Assembly: GCA_010279815.1 (NCBI GenBank)
Contig: QEOQ01000457.1
Span: 17,010 to 42,962, forward strand
Direction: 5' to 3'
Length of the DNA: 25,953 nucleotides
Source of the DNA: Brachionus plicatilis
Lineage: Eukaryota; Rotifera; Eurotatoria; Ploima; Brachionidae
Shown one piece after another: positions 1 through 7,281 of the stretch. Positions within the stretch are counted from its first letter, which is position 1. Each line of letters begins with the position of its first letter. The position numbers and the translations under genes are program-made. The notes under the pieces are model-generated. The model was not told the DNA's origin. It made no database searches and was given only the letters and a program-made list of their open reading frames with translations.

Positions 1-236
1 AGTGCTAGAAAAAAAAAATTTTTCGAGTGTGATCCTATGAAGTAAATAACTAGAAAATTGTTTATTTTTAATTTTTTACTTCAAAAAACATACTTAAGTA
101 GATTTTTTAGATTTAAGAACAATTAGAAGACCTAAACCCAATTTTCTGAGTGCCTCTTCTTTCAATTATTTCAGGTTTCTGAAAAAAAATTTTTTAAGTC
201 AAAGATTGCTTTGTTTTTGATTATTTTTGATTTTAT
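1..236. other. AT-rich DNA, no gene seen
   Basis: Poly-A/T-rich sequence with stops in all frames. No conserved motif was recognised. Confidence 0.6.
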
Positions 237-254
237 CAGAGTTGTTGAACAGTC
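237..254 (+). repeat. hAT-type terminal sequence (one end only)
   Basis: The sequence CAGAGTTGTTGAACAGTC closely matches the left ends of the MITEs at 3685 (CAGAGTTGTTCAAAAGTC) and 4478 (CAGAGTTGTTTAAAAGTC), and is followed by the same AAGTCAAAG-like text. A CAGAG start is typical of hAT elements. No convincing right end or 8-bp target duplication was found; the best candidate, GACTT...CTTCTG at 446-466, has non-matching flanks. It is therefore a truncated or decayed copy. Confidence 0.45.
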
Positions 255-769
255 ATTAAGTCAAAGTAAATTCATTAAACTTTATTTAAACTTTTTTTTA
301 AGTTTAGTCTCATTATTCTTACTGTTTAAACTTTTATTTAATAATATTCAACTTGGACTCCAATAAATACTTTAAATTTAACTTTTTTCAAAAAAGTTTG
401 TAGCTCAACAAAGTCAAGAAATTGATTTTGAAAAGTCTTTAGAATGACTTATTTTTTTAACTTCTGCAAAAGTCTGTAATTTAGCATATCTTCATTCTTT
501 GTCGCACTCAATTGTTCAAATTATTTGTTCCTAATATTAAATAAAAAAAGATTGATCAGTGTGACTAGTTAGAAAAAGATTTGTTAAAATTTTTCTCTTA
601 TTTGTTTCAATAAAGTAATTTTCTCTAAAGTTGTCAATTTTTTCTCAAAAATTTTTTGCATTACTCCTATTCTTATAAATAATTTGATTATAAAAATTCT
701 AATTTAATACTAAGACACGTATTACCTGTCATTACTTATTTAAATTTGTCTATTTTAATTCTCTATTAA
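255..769. other. AT-rich DNA with scattered AAGTC motifs
   Basis: Contains repeated AAGTC/GACTT pentamers like those inside the hAT MITEs further on, suggesting a decayed copy of the same family. No open frame or RNA gene is seen. Confidence 0.4.
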
Positions 770-875
770 ATTTTATTTTAGCTTATTTCACTTTTATTTT
801 AATTATAATATTTTTGATTTTTTTTATATGGATTTTTTTTATTTGAAGGAGCCTGAATATAATTTAATTTTAAAT
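770..875 (+). repeat. Eroded non-LTR retrotransposon 3' end
   Basis: A T-rich stretch with TTTTAGCTTATTT, followed about 70 bp later by TGAAGGAGCCTGA and an A/T-rich tail. It resembles the 3' UTR and tail of the RT element at 7141-7281 (TTTTTAGCTTATTT, then CTGAAGGAGCTTTAG and an AATAAATAAA tail). Only the UTR is recognisable, with no coding part. The T-richness of both sequences makes alignment partly subjective. Confidence 0.3.
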
Positions 876-1532
876 TATTAATAAAAATTTTCCTAATAAT
901 TTAAATAATTTTAATTTTAAATTATTGCTCAATTAAGCTTTGTCTCAATAAATTAAGATTCAAAAAATAAAGTAATTTATTAAACTAGCTAATTCAGACG
1001 AAATAAGACTCATCTCTCTTGGTCAAAAAAAAGGTGAACGTTCAATTCATGAATTTTTTTTTAATTATTTCAAAGAATTTCTTTAGAGGGACAAAATATA
1101 GAAAAATAATTCATAAAAATTTATCATATTTTTTTCAGAATAAAAATCTCTCATAATTTTTGATAGATAATAAATTGAAAGATATATAAAATTTTCCTTT
1201 TATCTACAAAAACTGAAAATTGTAACTGGTAAATATTTATTTAAAGAGTTAAAAAAACTGTAAATATTATTTAACATTTTTCTATTAAAGCTTGTATTTT
1301 ATATCAAAAAAAATTCTATGAATATATTTCTATGAAATATTTTTCTACCAAAATTTATTCTATGAGTTTTGTTAGATTTTATTAATTTTCTATGAACTGA
1401 TACATCACCAAACAAACATTTTCAATTCAATTTCTTTTTTTTATTTATTTTTTTAATTTTCTTAATTTTAATGCTTGATTTTTATTGTACTTCTACTAAA
1501 GAAGGTTATTTAATTACAAATAAAATAAATAA
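876..1532. other. AT-rich DNA; four TTCTATGA octamers
   Basis: No gene is seen. The octamer TTCTATGA occurs exactly at 1314, 1328, 1358 and 1388, the last three spaced 30 bp apart. Nothing else structured was found. Confidence 0.5.
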
Positions 1533-1725
1533 ATGAATGTCAAAAAAGTCAAAGTCAAAAAATTTTTTTAAAGTCCGACCTTAGACTTTAATTTTAGTGA
1601 CTTTGATTTAAGTAGGCCACTAAAATAACTACCTGTAACGAAAAAAAATTCATCTGGCCGGACAATTAAAAAAAAATCTTATAGTACGGACTTGGGCTTT
1701 ATTTTAGGACCTTTAAATAGCTCTG
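1533..1725. mobile_element. Decayed hAT MITE (third copy of family)
   Basis: The right end, GACCTTTAAATAGCTCTG at 1708-1725, matches the right ends of the better copies at 4058-4075 and 4581-4598. The interior has AAGTC/GACTT pentamers. At 1611-1640 it also carries the AGTAGGCC-CTAAAATA-CTACCTG module found inside the 3685-4075 copy. The left end around 1533 (GAATGTCAAAAAAGTCAAAG) is only loosely like the canonical terminus. The next eight bases, ACCAAAAT, have no matching partner at the left, so the left side is probably eroded or truncated. Confidence 0.5.
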
Positions 1726-1733
1726 ACCAAAAT

Positions 1734-1902
1734 ACATCATTGACGTAAGTTTTGAACAGGTGAGTTTTTAGTTGTGAGTTTATGTGCTCGTTGTTAATAT
1801 CTAGGTTTGTTTTGAATAAATAGAATGTTCTTCTTAGTCTTCGTTCTCTTAAGTGTTCTTTACTGTAGCATTTACCATCTACCCATACACCCTGATATTT
1901 AT
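1734..1902 (-). pseudogene. Reverse transcriptase fragment (non-LTR retrotransposon)
   Basis: Read on the minus strand from about 1902 down, an open frame of about 55 codons begins GVWVDGKCYSKEHLRERRLR and continues through FYLFKTNLDINNEHI to HLFKTYVNDV. The tail resembles the LxxYKxLVRPxLxYG-type segment just after the polymerase core of Jockey/CR1-style RTs. The frame is cut off at the high end by the mariner terminus at 1917 and at the low end by the hAT MITE right end at 1725, so only a sliver between two insertions remains. The family assignment rests on general resemblance. Confidence 0.5.
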
Positions 1903-1914
1903 ATTAAATGAATT

Positions 1915-2453
1915 TATTAGGTTGTTTAATAAGTATTTTCGTCGATTTTTAAATGAAAAAATTTCATTCAAGATTAAACTTTTTTAAGCAAAGCTTTACA
2001 TTTGTAATAGATTAAAAACATTAGAAAAGATTCAAAAGGCCGGTAAATGGGTCCCGCACAAACTCTCAGAAAACAATATTGCGCACCGGTTGAACACTAG
2101 TGTTTCTCTCTTGTCTAGAAAAGAGTTTTTTATGGAAAATCGTAACTGGAGATGAAAAGTGGATCTACTTTGATAAGTCGGTCAACAAAAAACAATGGGT
2201 CGATTCTGATAATGCGCTATTATTTTCTCCGAAACACGCTTTGTGTTTGGTGGGATCAGAAGGCTATCATCTATTATGAGCTACTGTAACCCAAGCAAAC
2301 GATAAACGCGTAGACCTTTATTCACAACAATTGATTCGTTTGAGCCACGCTTTTAGAGCAAAACGGCCACACAGAGCTAAAGGAAAGCGAGAGGTGATTC
2401 TTTTACATGATACAACTAGGCCACATTTTGCAAAAATGACTAAAAAAAAAACG
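1915..2453 (+). mobile_element. Truncated mariner element
   Basis: A TA dinucleotide at 1915-1916 is followed by TTAGGTTGTTTAATAAGTAT, a typical mariner terminal inverted repeat start. Transposase remains begin about 100 bp later, so the N-terminal helix-turn-helix part is deleted. The right part, including the third catalytic Asp and the right TIR, is missing; at about 2453 the sequence passes into the CCGGTT-rich hAT element. It appears to have landed in the RT fragment at 1734-1902. Confidence 0.75.
2021..2450 (+). pseudogene. Mariner transposase, broken
   Basis: Mariner transposases are DD34D cut-and-paste enzymes acting on TIRs next to TA sites. Frame 1 (2021 to about 2153) contains KAGKWVPHKLSENN, the mariner WVPHxL signature, and runs into a TGA. 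A shifted frame from about 2134 gives KIVTGDEKWIYFDKS, with the first catalytic Asp at 2151-2153. Another shift gives LCVWWDQKAIIYYELL followed by TAA, and a further one gives LYSQQLIRLSHAFRAKRPHR and LLHDTTRPH, with the second Asp at 2409-2411. The usual HDNARPH is changed to HDTTRPH. The HTH region and the third Asp are absent. At least three frameshifts or stops make it certainly non-functional. Confidence 0.88.
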
Positions 2454-3335
2454 GTTCTAAACTGGTTAAAATATTAATCGGTTATAAATCAAAGCCGGTT
2501 AATGTAGCCGGTTAAAATATTGAAACCGGTTTCAGACCCGATTACAATTTATAACCAAATTTAGTTACCGGTTAAAAATCCTAAGCAGTTATGAAACCTT
2601 TCTAACCGGTTAAAAAGAACATTAATTTCTTGATGTTTATATTTTTTTTTAAAATTAAATTTTTAAAAATTATGCAAAAAATTCATCCATTTTTCAATAG
2701 ACTTTTTAGCAAGATTTTGATTAAAATCAAATAAAAAGGTTTGAGAAGAATAAGATTGTCTGTCTCGAGTAATCATTTTATGATCATCTAAATTGAAAAA
2801 CAAATCTCTATCTTTTATTTCAAAAACTTAAATTTGAAATAGTAATTTACTTGTTTAAATAAAAATTTAAAATTCCTCAATCGTCTGAGTCTATGCAAAT
2901 AGATATTATTGAGAATACTGAAAGCACAACAAGTCAAGAACAGAACGTTGTTTGTTCACCTATAAAGCGCCTTAGAAATGAGAGTCCTGTGTGGGAATAC
3001 GTAATTAAATTAGAGAATGGCAATAAAAAATGTAATTTTGAATTCTGCAGAGAGTTTTTAAGAAAAATTGATTGATTTTGTTTAATAACTTTTGTTTCTT
3101 GCTTAAGCTTAAAAATTTATTAATAAAGTTTTTATCTAAAATTTTTTTAAATTTTTTTATTCATAAATCCGGTTAAGACAAACTTTAACCGGTTATGTAG
3201 CCGGTCAGAATTTTTAAACCGGTTCCGTAACCGATTAAAATTTTTAACTGGTTAATGGAACTGGCTACACATTCTGACCTGTTCTAAAACTAAAACTAAA
3301 ATTTTTTAACAAGTTACGGGACCGGTTTAAACATG
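2452..3335 (+). mobile_element. hAT-like element with CCGGTT subterminal repeats
   Basis: Two clusters of the motif (A)ACCGGTTAAAA and its variants lie at about 2452-2616 (nine or more copies in either orientation) and about 3168-3330 (eight or so). They flank a middle segment containing a BED-finger-like ORF. Paired clusters of short motifs around a BED-finger gene are characteristic of hAT-type transposons, where they act as subterminal transposase sites. Exact TIRs and an 8-bp target duplication could not be fixed, so the borders are approximate. The element lies directly against the mariner remnant. Confidence 0.5.
2893..3075 (+). pseudogene. BED-type zinc finger N-terminus of hAT transposase (partial)
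   Basis: The 60-codon ORF starts at an ATG and ends with TGA at 3073-3075. Residues 29-52 include NESPVWEYVIKLENGNKKC and a second Cys, matching the start of BED fingers (SPVWxYF...CxxC...H). The two Cys are separated by four residues rather than the usual two, and the His part is missing after the stop. The N-terminal 28 residues are Ser/Thr/Glu-rich. BED fingers are DNA-binding modules common at the N-termini of hAT transposases, and the position between the CCGGTT clusters supports that reading. The rest of the transposase is absent. Confidence 0.55.
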
Positions 3336-3518
3336 AAACTTAATTTTTTTCTATTATTACAAAAATAGTTAAAAGAATATAAAAAATTGAATAACTTATT
3401 TTTCTATATATTAAAAATAAGTATCGTGATTGCGACATTGTGCAACTTTTAAAGTTACATCGGCTATTTAGGTCTGCAAAACCCTGCAAATATTAGCAGA
3501 AATTAGATTTCAATATGT
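3336..3518. other. Non-coding; possible 3' UTR of minus-strand gene
   Basis: AT-rich up to about 3420, then a less AT-rich stretch containing GTGCAACTTTTAAAGTTACATC and TGCAGGGTTTTGCAG (minus strand). It lies directly downstream, on the minus strand, of the proposed terminal exon. No AATAAA was seen at an obvious place. Confidence 0.25.
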
Positions 3519-3614
3519 TCATGCGAATTGCATTTTGAAGAGATTTTGCACATCATTGGCAGACTTTGACAGTATATGCAACTTTAAGTGCTGCATCATG
3601 TAGCATTCATCAAG
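3519..3614 (-). CDS. Candidate terminal exon of minus-strand host gene
   Basis: On the minus strand an AG (in AAAATTAG, preceded by CTTTTTTTCTAAAAG) is followed by an open frame of 31 codons starting LDECYMMQHLKLHILSK and ending NLFKMQFA then TGA. The segment is clearly less AT-rich than its surroundings and has a balanced amino acid composition. It begins in phase 0, matching the phase 0 end of the candidate exon at 5218-5364. The intervening 1.6 kb would be an intron containing two MITEs. The function is unknown. The alternative is a chance open frame, since 31 codons is short; the support is the island-like composition, the splice acceptor and the phase match. Confidence 0.33.
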   Translation of the reverse strand, partial: LDECYMMQHLKLHILSKSANDVQNLFKMQFA

Positions 3615-3684
3615 CTAATTTTAATCTTTTAGAAAAAAAGTTATTTTAATTTTATCATTTTGATCTATTATTTTGTACTGAACT

Positions 3685-4075
3685 CAGAGTTGTTCAAAAG
3701 TCAAACTTTAAAGTCAGAATCGTTAAAAGTCTAAGTCGACTTTGACTTTGAAATTTTGTTTTCCACTTTAAAGTCTTTACTGTATTTAATAATTTAGACT
3801 TGAACTAGGCCGCTAAAAAAACTTTTTTTTAAACGGCGCTTTTTTGGGTTTTATTTAGTAGGCCACTACAATAGCTATCTGGAACGGCAATCCATGTCAG
3901 GATCACAATCATATGATTTTTTGCCATTCCAGGTAGCTATTTTAGCGGCCTACTAAATAAAACCCAAAAAAGCGCCCTTTAAAGAAAAAAATTTTTATAA
4001 AAAGTTTTGACCCTGACTTTATTAAAAAAATTAAAGTCTAAGTCCAGACTTGACTTTGACTTATGACCAGCTCTG
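3685..4075. mobile_element. hAT MITE with perfect 8-bp TSD and internal inverted repeat
   Basis: The left end is CAGAGTTGTTCAAAAGTC and the right end GACTTATGACCAGCTCTG. The element is flanked on both sides by ACTGAACT (3677-3684 and 4076-4083), a perfect 8-bp target site duplication as made by hAT transposases. The interior consists of AAGTC/GACTT pentamers plus a large near-perfect inverted repeat. It has no coding capacity, so it must have been mobilised in trans. Confidence 0.88.
3831..3980. repeat. 60-bp inverted repeat inside the MITE
   Basis: The arms 3831-3890 and 3921-3980 are reverse complements with 5 mismatches in 60, separated by 30 bp. Both contain GCGCTTTTTTGGGTTTTATT and the AGTAGGCC-CTA module. 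The transcript would fold into a long hairpin. It could be a separate foldback element nested in the hAT MITE or part of that MITE family's structure. The module also occurs singly at 1611-1640, and a piece (TAGGCCGCTAAAA) at 3806-3818. Confidence 0.85.
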
Positions 4076-4083
4076 ACTGAACT

Positions 4084-4469
4084 TCACTAAATATCTATTT
4101 AAGATGTTGTAAAGAATCGGGTATTAATCTTGTTTTTATATTAAAATTACTAAAGAAAAGAGAAGTAAGTTTTGCTGGCATAACAATGTGCAGAATCTGA
4201 ACGATTGTTATCATAATTTTTAGGCTATCTGTTTTTTTAATCAAATTAATTTTAAATATATTTTTAAAAATCGTCGCTATGTCCAAAAGTACTGCAAGGT
4301 ACCAGAGTTAGTCCTTAGGAAGAATTTTTTTCTAATAAATTTGATAAGTAAATAGTTATTTTTGACCAAAATTGAATTTAATAAATAATTTTTTATTTTT
4401 TTCACCATTTTGTAAATAAATATCTCTTCTTTTAATACTAAATAATATTTAAAAAAAAAAAATTTTAAT
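4084..4469. other. AT-rich DNA, no supported gene
   Basis: A 63-codon minus-strand open frame at 4095-4286 is AT-rich, has no recognisable motif and has the composition of random AT-rich sequence. Nothing else was found. It lies within the proposed intron 3615-5217. Confidence 0.5.
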
Positions 4470-4477
4470 ATTTCAAA

Positions 4478-4598
4478 CAGAGTTGTTTAAAAGTCCAAAA
4501 AAAAAGTCCAAGTCAAGTCTTTGGTGGGACTTTTGAAAAATAAAAAAAAAGTCCGGACTTGGACTTGACTTGAGACATGTGACTTTTAAACAACTCTG
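4478..4598. mobile_element. 121-bp hAT MITE with perfect 8-bp TSD
   Basis: The ends are CAGAGTTGTTTAAAAGTC and GACTTTTAAACAACTCTG, perfect 18-bp inverted repeats. Both flanks are ATTTCAAA (4470-4477 and 4599-4606), a perfect 8-bp target duplication. The interior is little more than iterated AAGTCC / GGACTT motifs and A-runs, so the whole element is close to a palindrome. The TIR start and TSD length identify the hAT superfamily. The perfect ends suggest this is the youngest copy of the family here. Confidence 0.92.
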
Positions 4599-4606
4599 AT
4601 TTCAAA

Positions 4607-5217
4607 TAAATTTTTGTTGAAAAAAATTAACTTTTTAGTATTAAAATCAGTATTAAAAATGAAATCCTTGATTTAATTAAACATATTGTCTAAGAAAAAA
4701 GAGTCCCTCAAAATCCATCAATAAAAGCTTCTTAAAAAGTGACTTAAAAAAACCAATAGAAGTGACTTTTTATCCGTCTTAAAAAGCGTCTCCAAGACCC
4801 TTTTTTTTCAGTGTAATAATATTTTATTTTTTAATGAACAATTAAAGTCTTAAAAAAACTTATTAAACAACTTAATATCAAATGAATTATCTTGTTTAAA
4901 TTCAATTCCTTCCTCTACCAAAACAGATATTCTAATTTCACCTCTAATTCCTATTTTTTTAAATCCGATGAAGCTTTAGCTCAGCAAAAAAATAAATATC
5001 ATGCGCTCACCAAAATTTGTATGGCATCACATACAAACACTTACGTTTGCTTGAAAAAAAAAAAAAAGAAAAAAAAAAGACTAATTCGCAAATTGTTTTC
5101 ACAGACTTAATTATTGCTAATTATTATTATTAGAGCAAAAATAAGTCAAATCTAAAATAGAAATAACTTAAAAAGCCAAATTGCTTCTAATTTAAGCATG
5201 TTAAGCTGGATATTTAC
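4607..5217. other. AT-rich intronic-type DNA
   Basis: No supported gene. A pair of GTGACTT motifs around 4740-4766 and a TTTTTTTTCAGTGT motif near 4803 (like the end of some DNA transposons) have no partner. The 72-codon plus-strand frame at 4892-5110 ends in a poly-lysine run from an A-tract and looks like chance. The high end carries a GTAAAT splice donor at 5217-5212 (minus strand). Confidence 0.45.
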
Positions 5218-5364
5218 GTTATATTTTTCAAGGTCTAGAATTATAGTGGTGGTTGCCGTGTCGCGCTCCTTCTTCTCCTGGCTAAGTTTTACACTGCTCG
5301 ACTGCTTGAAATACGTACTGTTGACATTGACACTATTTGAAAAATTGCTAAAAGATGACTTTGC
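5218..5364 (-). CDS. Candidate internal exon of minus-strand host gene
   Basis: On the minus strand TTTTTAG (ending at 5365) is followed by 49 open codons in phase 0, and the frame ends exactly before GTAAAT (5217-5212), a plausible donor. The translation begins AKSSFSNFSNSVNVNSTYFK, contains SSSVKLSQEKKERDTATTT and ends IILDLEKYN: hydrophilic, Ser/Asn/Lys-rich, protein-like. G+C is conspicuously higher than in the flanks. It is phase-compatible with the exon at 5861-6011 upstream (496-bp GT-AG intron) and the candidate exon at 3519-3614 downstream. The function is unknown and no domain is recognised. The antisense frame (5198-5368, plus) is also open but implausibly hydrophobic. Confidence 0.5.
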
Positions 5365-5860
5365 CTAAAAATTATTCAATTAAAACAAAATATTGTGTTA
5401 ATTTAACAAAAAAAAAAAAAATTTATTTTTTTGTAGTCAAAGTGCTTCTTACTCTCAGTTTGCTATGGTGAAACATTATTAGTGTTTTTTTTTTATTTTT
5501 TTTGAAGTCCTAAATTGTGATCGATGCAGCTCATTTAGAGCTCGACAAGGAAATAGAAAAATTAAGTTATTTGGCTCGATAGTGCCACTCGTTCTAATTT
5601 TTAGCTTAAACAAAAAAACAATTTTACTAAAAAAAAAAAAAAAAAATTTAAAAGTGATAAAGCAAATTTATTGCCTGAAAATTAGCATATAAATTATTTA
5701 TGCAATTGAATATCATCGCTAACTTAAAAACAATAACTTTGTCGGTGTTTACCTTCGAACGTCGAAATTGCTAAAGTATAATTATAAAAAACAAGCTCTC
5801 TTTGTTTACTAAGTGATCGGACAAGTAAAGAGACGCCGCTGGCTCTAAAATTCAAGTTAC
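5365..5860 (-). other. Candidate intron (minus strand)
   Basis: Starts GTAACT at 5860 and ends TTTTTAG at 5365 on the minus strand. It is mostly AT-rich with A-runs near 5408 and 5632. Two less AT-rich patches (5520-5600 and 5740-5845) do not give a phase-consistent exon. Confidence 0.4.
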
Positions 5861-6011
5861 CTTGTTGTCGATGGGTAGTCGTAGCTTGGTATCGATCAAG
5901 TTGCTAATCTCGTTGCCCAAGTGGCTTTTTTTCAGCAGGTATTGTTTTCTTAGAAACGACTTGCGCAAATTGCACCCCAAATTATTTGTATTCGACGCGG
6001 TCTCTTTCACG
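5861..6011 (-). CDS. Candidate internal exon of minus-strand host gene
   Basis: The minus-strand open frame from 6011 gives 50 codons starting VKETASNTNNLGCNLRKSFL and ending NLIDTKLRLPIDNK. It is followed directly by AAG|GTAACT, a near-consensus splice donor; reading on gives only VT and a stop, so this could instead be a C-terminus. Two acceptors are possible. TTGGTTCAG gives a start at 6011 with one leftover base. TTTATTTAAG gives a start at 6025 in phase 0, adding TCWFS, and would be in phase with the exon at 24236-24490. Codons are G/C-rich in third positions compared with the flanks. It is rich in Leu, Lys, Asn and Ser, with no known domain recognised. The function is unknown. Confidence 0.5.
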
Positions 6012-6095
6012 CTGAACCAACAAGTCTTAAATAAAAGCAAAGTGTCAACATAAATCAATTTGCATAATTTTATTTAGGAAAATTAGGAGGCCAGT

Positions 6096-6151
6096 GTGAC
6101 GCCTAAGCCTAGTGAGAGACAACTCACTATTTGACCAACATCACGCGTCAC
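6096..6151. other. Two-tier hairpin of unknown role
   Basis: An outer perfect 7-bp stem, GTGACGC (6096-6102) / GCGTCAC (6145-6151), encloses an inner perfect stem, TAGTGAG (6110-6116) / CTCACTA (6123-6129), with loop AGACAA. The segment is less AT-rich than its flanks and lies between the proposed exon and the RT relic. It does not match the hammerhead or HDV ribozyme cores I know. It may be a structured RNA, part of a SINE, or chance. Confidence 0.35.
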
Positions 6152-6160
6152 CTTCACTAG

Positions 6161-7081
6161 AAAATACAGTGCTCCTTTTTAGACTCTAGGACATTTAAAG
6201 TAAATGTGAATGACCACCTGAGCGAAGAATATCAAATAGCTGCAGGAGTTCCTCAAGGCTCGGTAGTTAGTCCTCTTTTATTTAGTATATATATTAATGA
6301 CATCCCCAAAAGAAACAAAACAAATAATGAATACTCTCTGCTTTTCGCAGATGATCTAGTTACATTCTTCATTTATAACAAAAAGGGGAACCTAGAAAAT
6401 AAGATTAATAAATACACCAACGAACTAGAACAATGACTTATTAAATGGAAAATGAAGATATCAGTTGAAAATTCGTGTTCAGTAGTCTTTTCTAGGTACA
6501 AAAAAGAGAGTGATAATCTAAACTTAAAAATTTATGGAAACAGAATAGTGAGCCAAAAAGAAATCAAGTTTCTTGGTATTAAATTTGATTCTAAGTTAAA
6601 CTTTAATATACTGGTTGACGAAATTAAAGAACGCTGCAATAAAAGGCTAAATATTATTAAGATATTGTCAAACAAAAAATGGGGTCTCAATCAAAATACA
6701 CTTGGAAATTTATATAAATCTTTAGTCGGATCAATTTTAGACTATTCTTTTCCTTGCTTAAATTCATTTTCAGAAAATAATATCAAAAAACTACAAGCAA
6801 TTCAGAATACAGCAGTCAGGTATATTCTTAAGTTAAAATATGATACTACATCCAGCATCGTGCATCATGAGGCTTTTAATAAACAAAAATTACTAACAGT
6901 CTCGAATCGGCTTTTTGAATTGAGTGAGAGATATGTTGGGACAGGACTGAGTCATTCTATTCCATTGGTTGAAAGACTGGTGAAGGAATACAAAGAAGGT
7001 TTCGAATCAAGATATATTGAATACCCAACTCCATTGTGTAATTGCTACCTTACTATTTCTTCTTTTTTTCCTGAAACTTGA
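6161..7081 (+). pseudogene. Non-LTR retrotransposon reverse transcriptase, C-terminal half, one nonsense codon
   Basis: A single reading frame stays open from 6161 to a TGA at 7079-7081 except for one TGA at 6434-6436. There the context, EQ-stop-LIKWKMKIS, suggests an ancestral Trp codon. Residues include AAGVPQGSVVSPLLFSIYIN (RT motif 4 region) and LLFADD (catalytic YxDD box, codons 6344-6355), then KWKMKISVENS, IKFLGIKFDSKLNFN and LYKSLVGSILDYSF, the order seen in Jockey/CR1-type RT thumb and connection regions. The RT fingers and the endonuclease domain are missing, as expected for 5'-truncated insertions by target-primed reverse transcription. A 3' UTR and tail follow. It is a pseudogene, though well preserved. 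Confidence 0.88.
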
Positions 7082-7281
7082 ACTATTTAAACATGTGTCA
7101 CATGTAACAATCTTTTCCAATTTATGTCTTTTCAACTTTCATTTTTTTAGCTTATTTACTTTATTTTGATTCGTTTTTTTATCTCATTTTATTAACTTTA
7201 ATTTTATTTTTATTTTATTTTTTAACTTATTCTGAAGGAGCTTTAGCACGGTTCAGAAAAAAAATAAATAAAAAAATTAAC
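7082..7281 (+). repeat. 3' UTR and A-rich tail of the RT element
   Basis: The T-rich UTR ends in CTGAAGGAGCTTTAGCACGG followed by A-runs and AAATAAATAAAAAAA. The same CTGAAGGAGC end appears, inverted, at 8742 and, eroded, at about 844. This marks the 3' terminus of the family. Confidence 0.6.

Noticed and set aside
237..474. Full hAT MITE from 237 to about 466
   Set aside because: The right end is a poor match and the 8-bp flanks (GATTTTAT and CAAAAGTC) differ, so only the left end is reported.
1347..1354. ACCAAAAT matching the right flank (1726-1733) of the MITE as a possible TSD
   Set aside because: No CAGAG-type terminus follows it, so the match is probably chance in AT-rich DNA.
4095..4286. 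63-codon minus-strand open frame
   Set aside because: AT-rich, low-complexity composition, no motif, and phase incompatible with the nearby candidate exons after the possible TTGCAG acceptor.
4892..5110. 72-codon plus-strand open frame
   Set aside because: Ends in poly-lysine encoded by an A-tract and has no recognisable domain; most likely chance.
5198..5368. 56-codon plus-strand ATG frame opposite the 5218-5364 exon
   Set aside because: Very hydrophobic, as expected for the antisense of a hydrophilic exon; the minus strand has matching splice borders.
5505..5640. Open plus-strand frame with CDRC near 5520-5600
   Set aside because: Runs into A-tracts, has no splice logic and no known domain; left as unexplained intron sequence.
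5862..6053. 63-codon plus-strand frame opposite the 5861-6011 exon
   Set aside because: Antisense shadow; the minus frame has a near-consensus donor and an acceptor.
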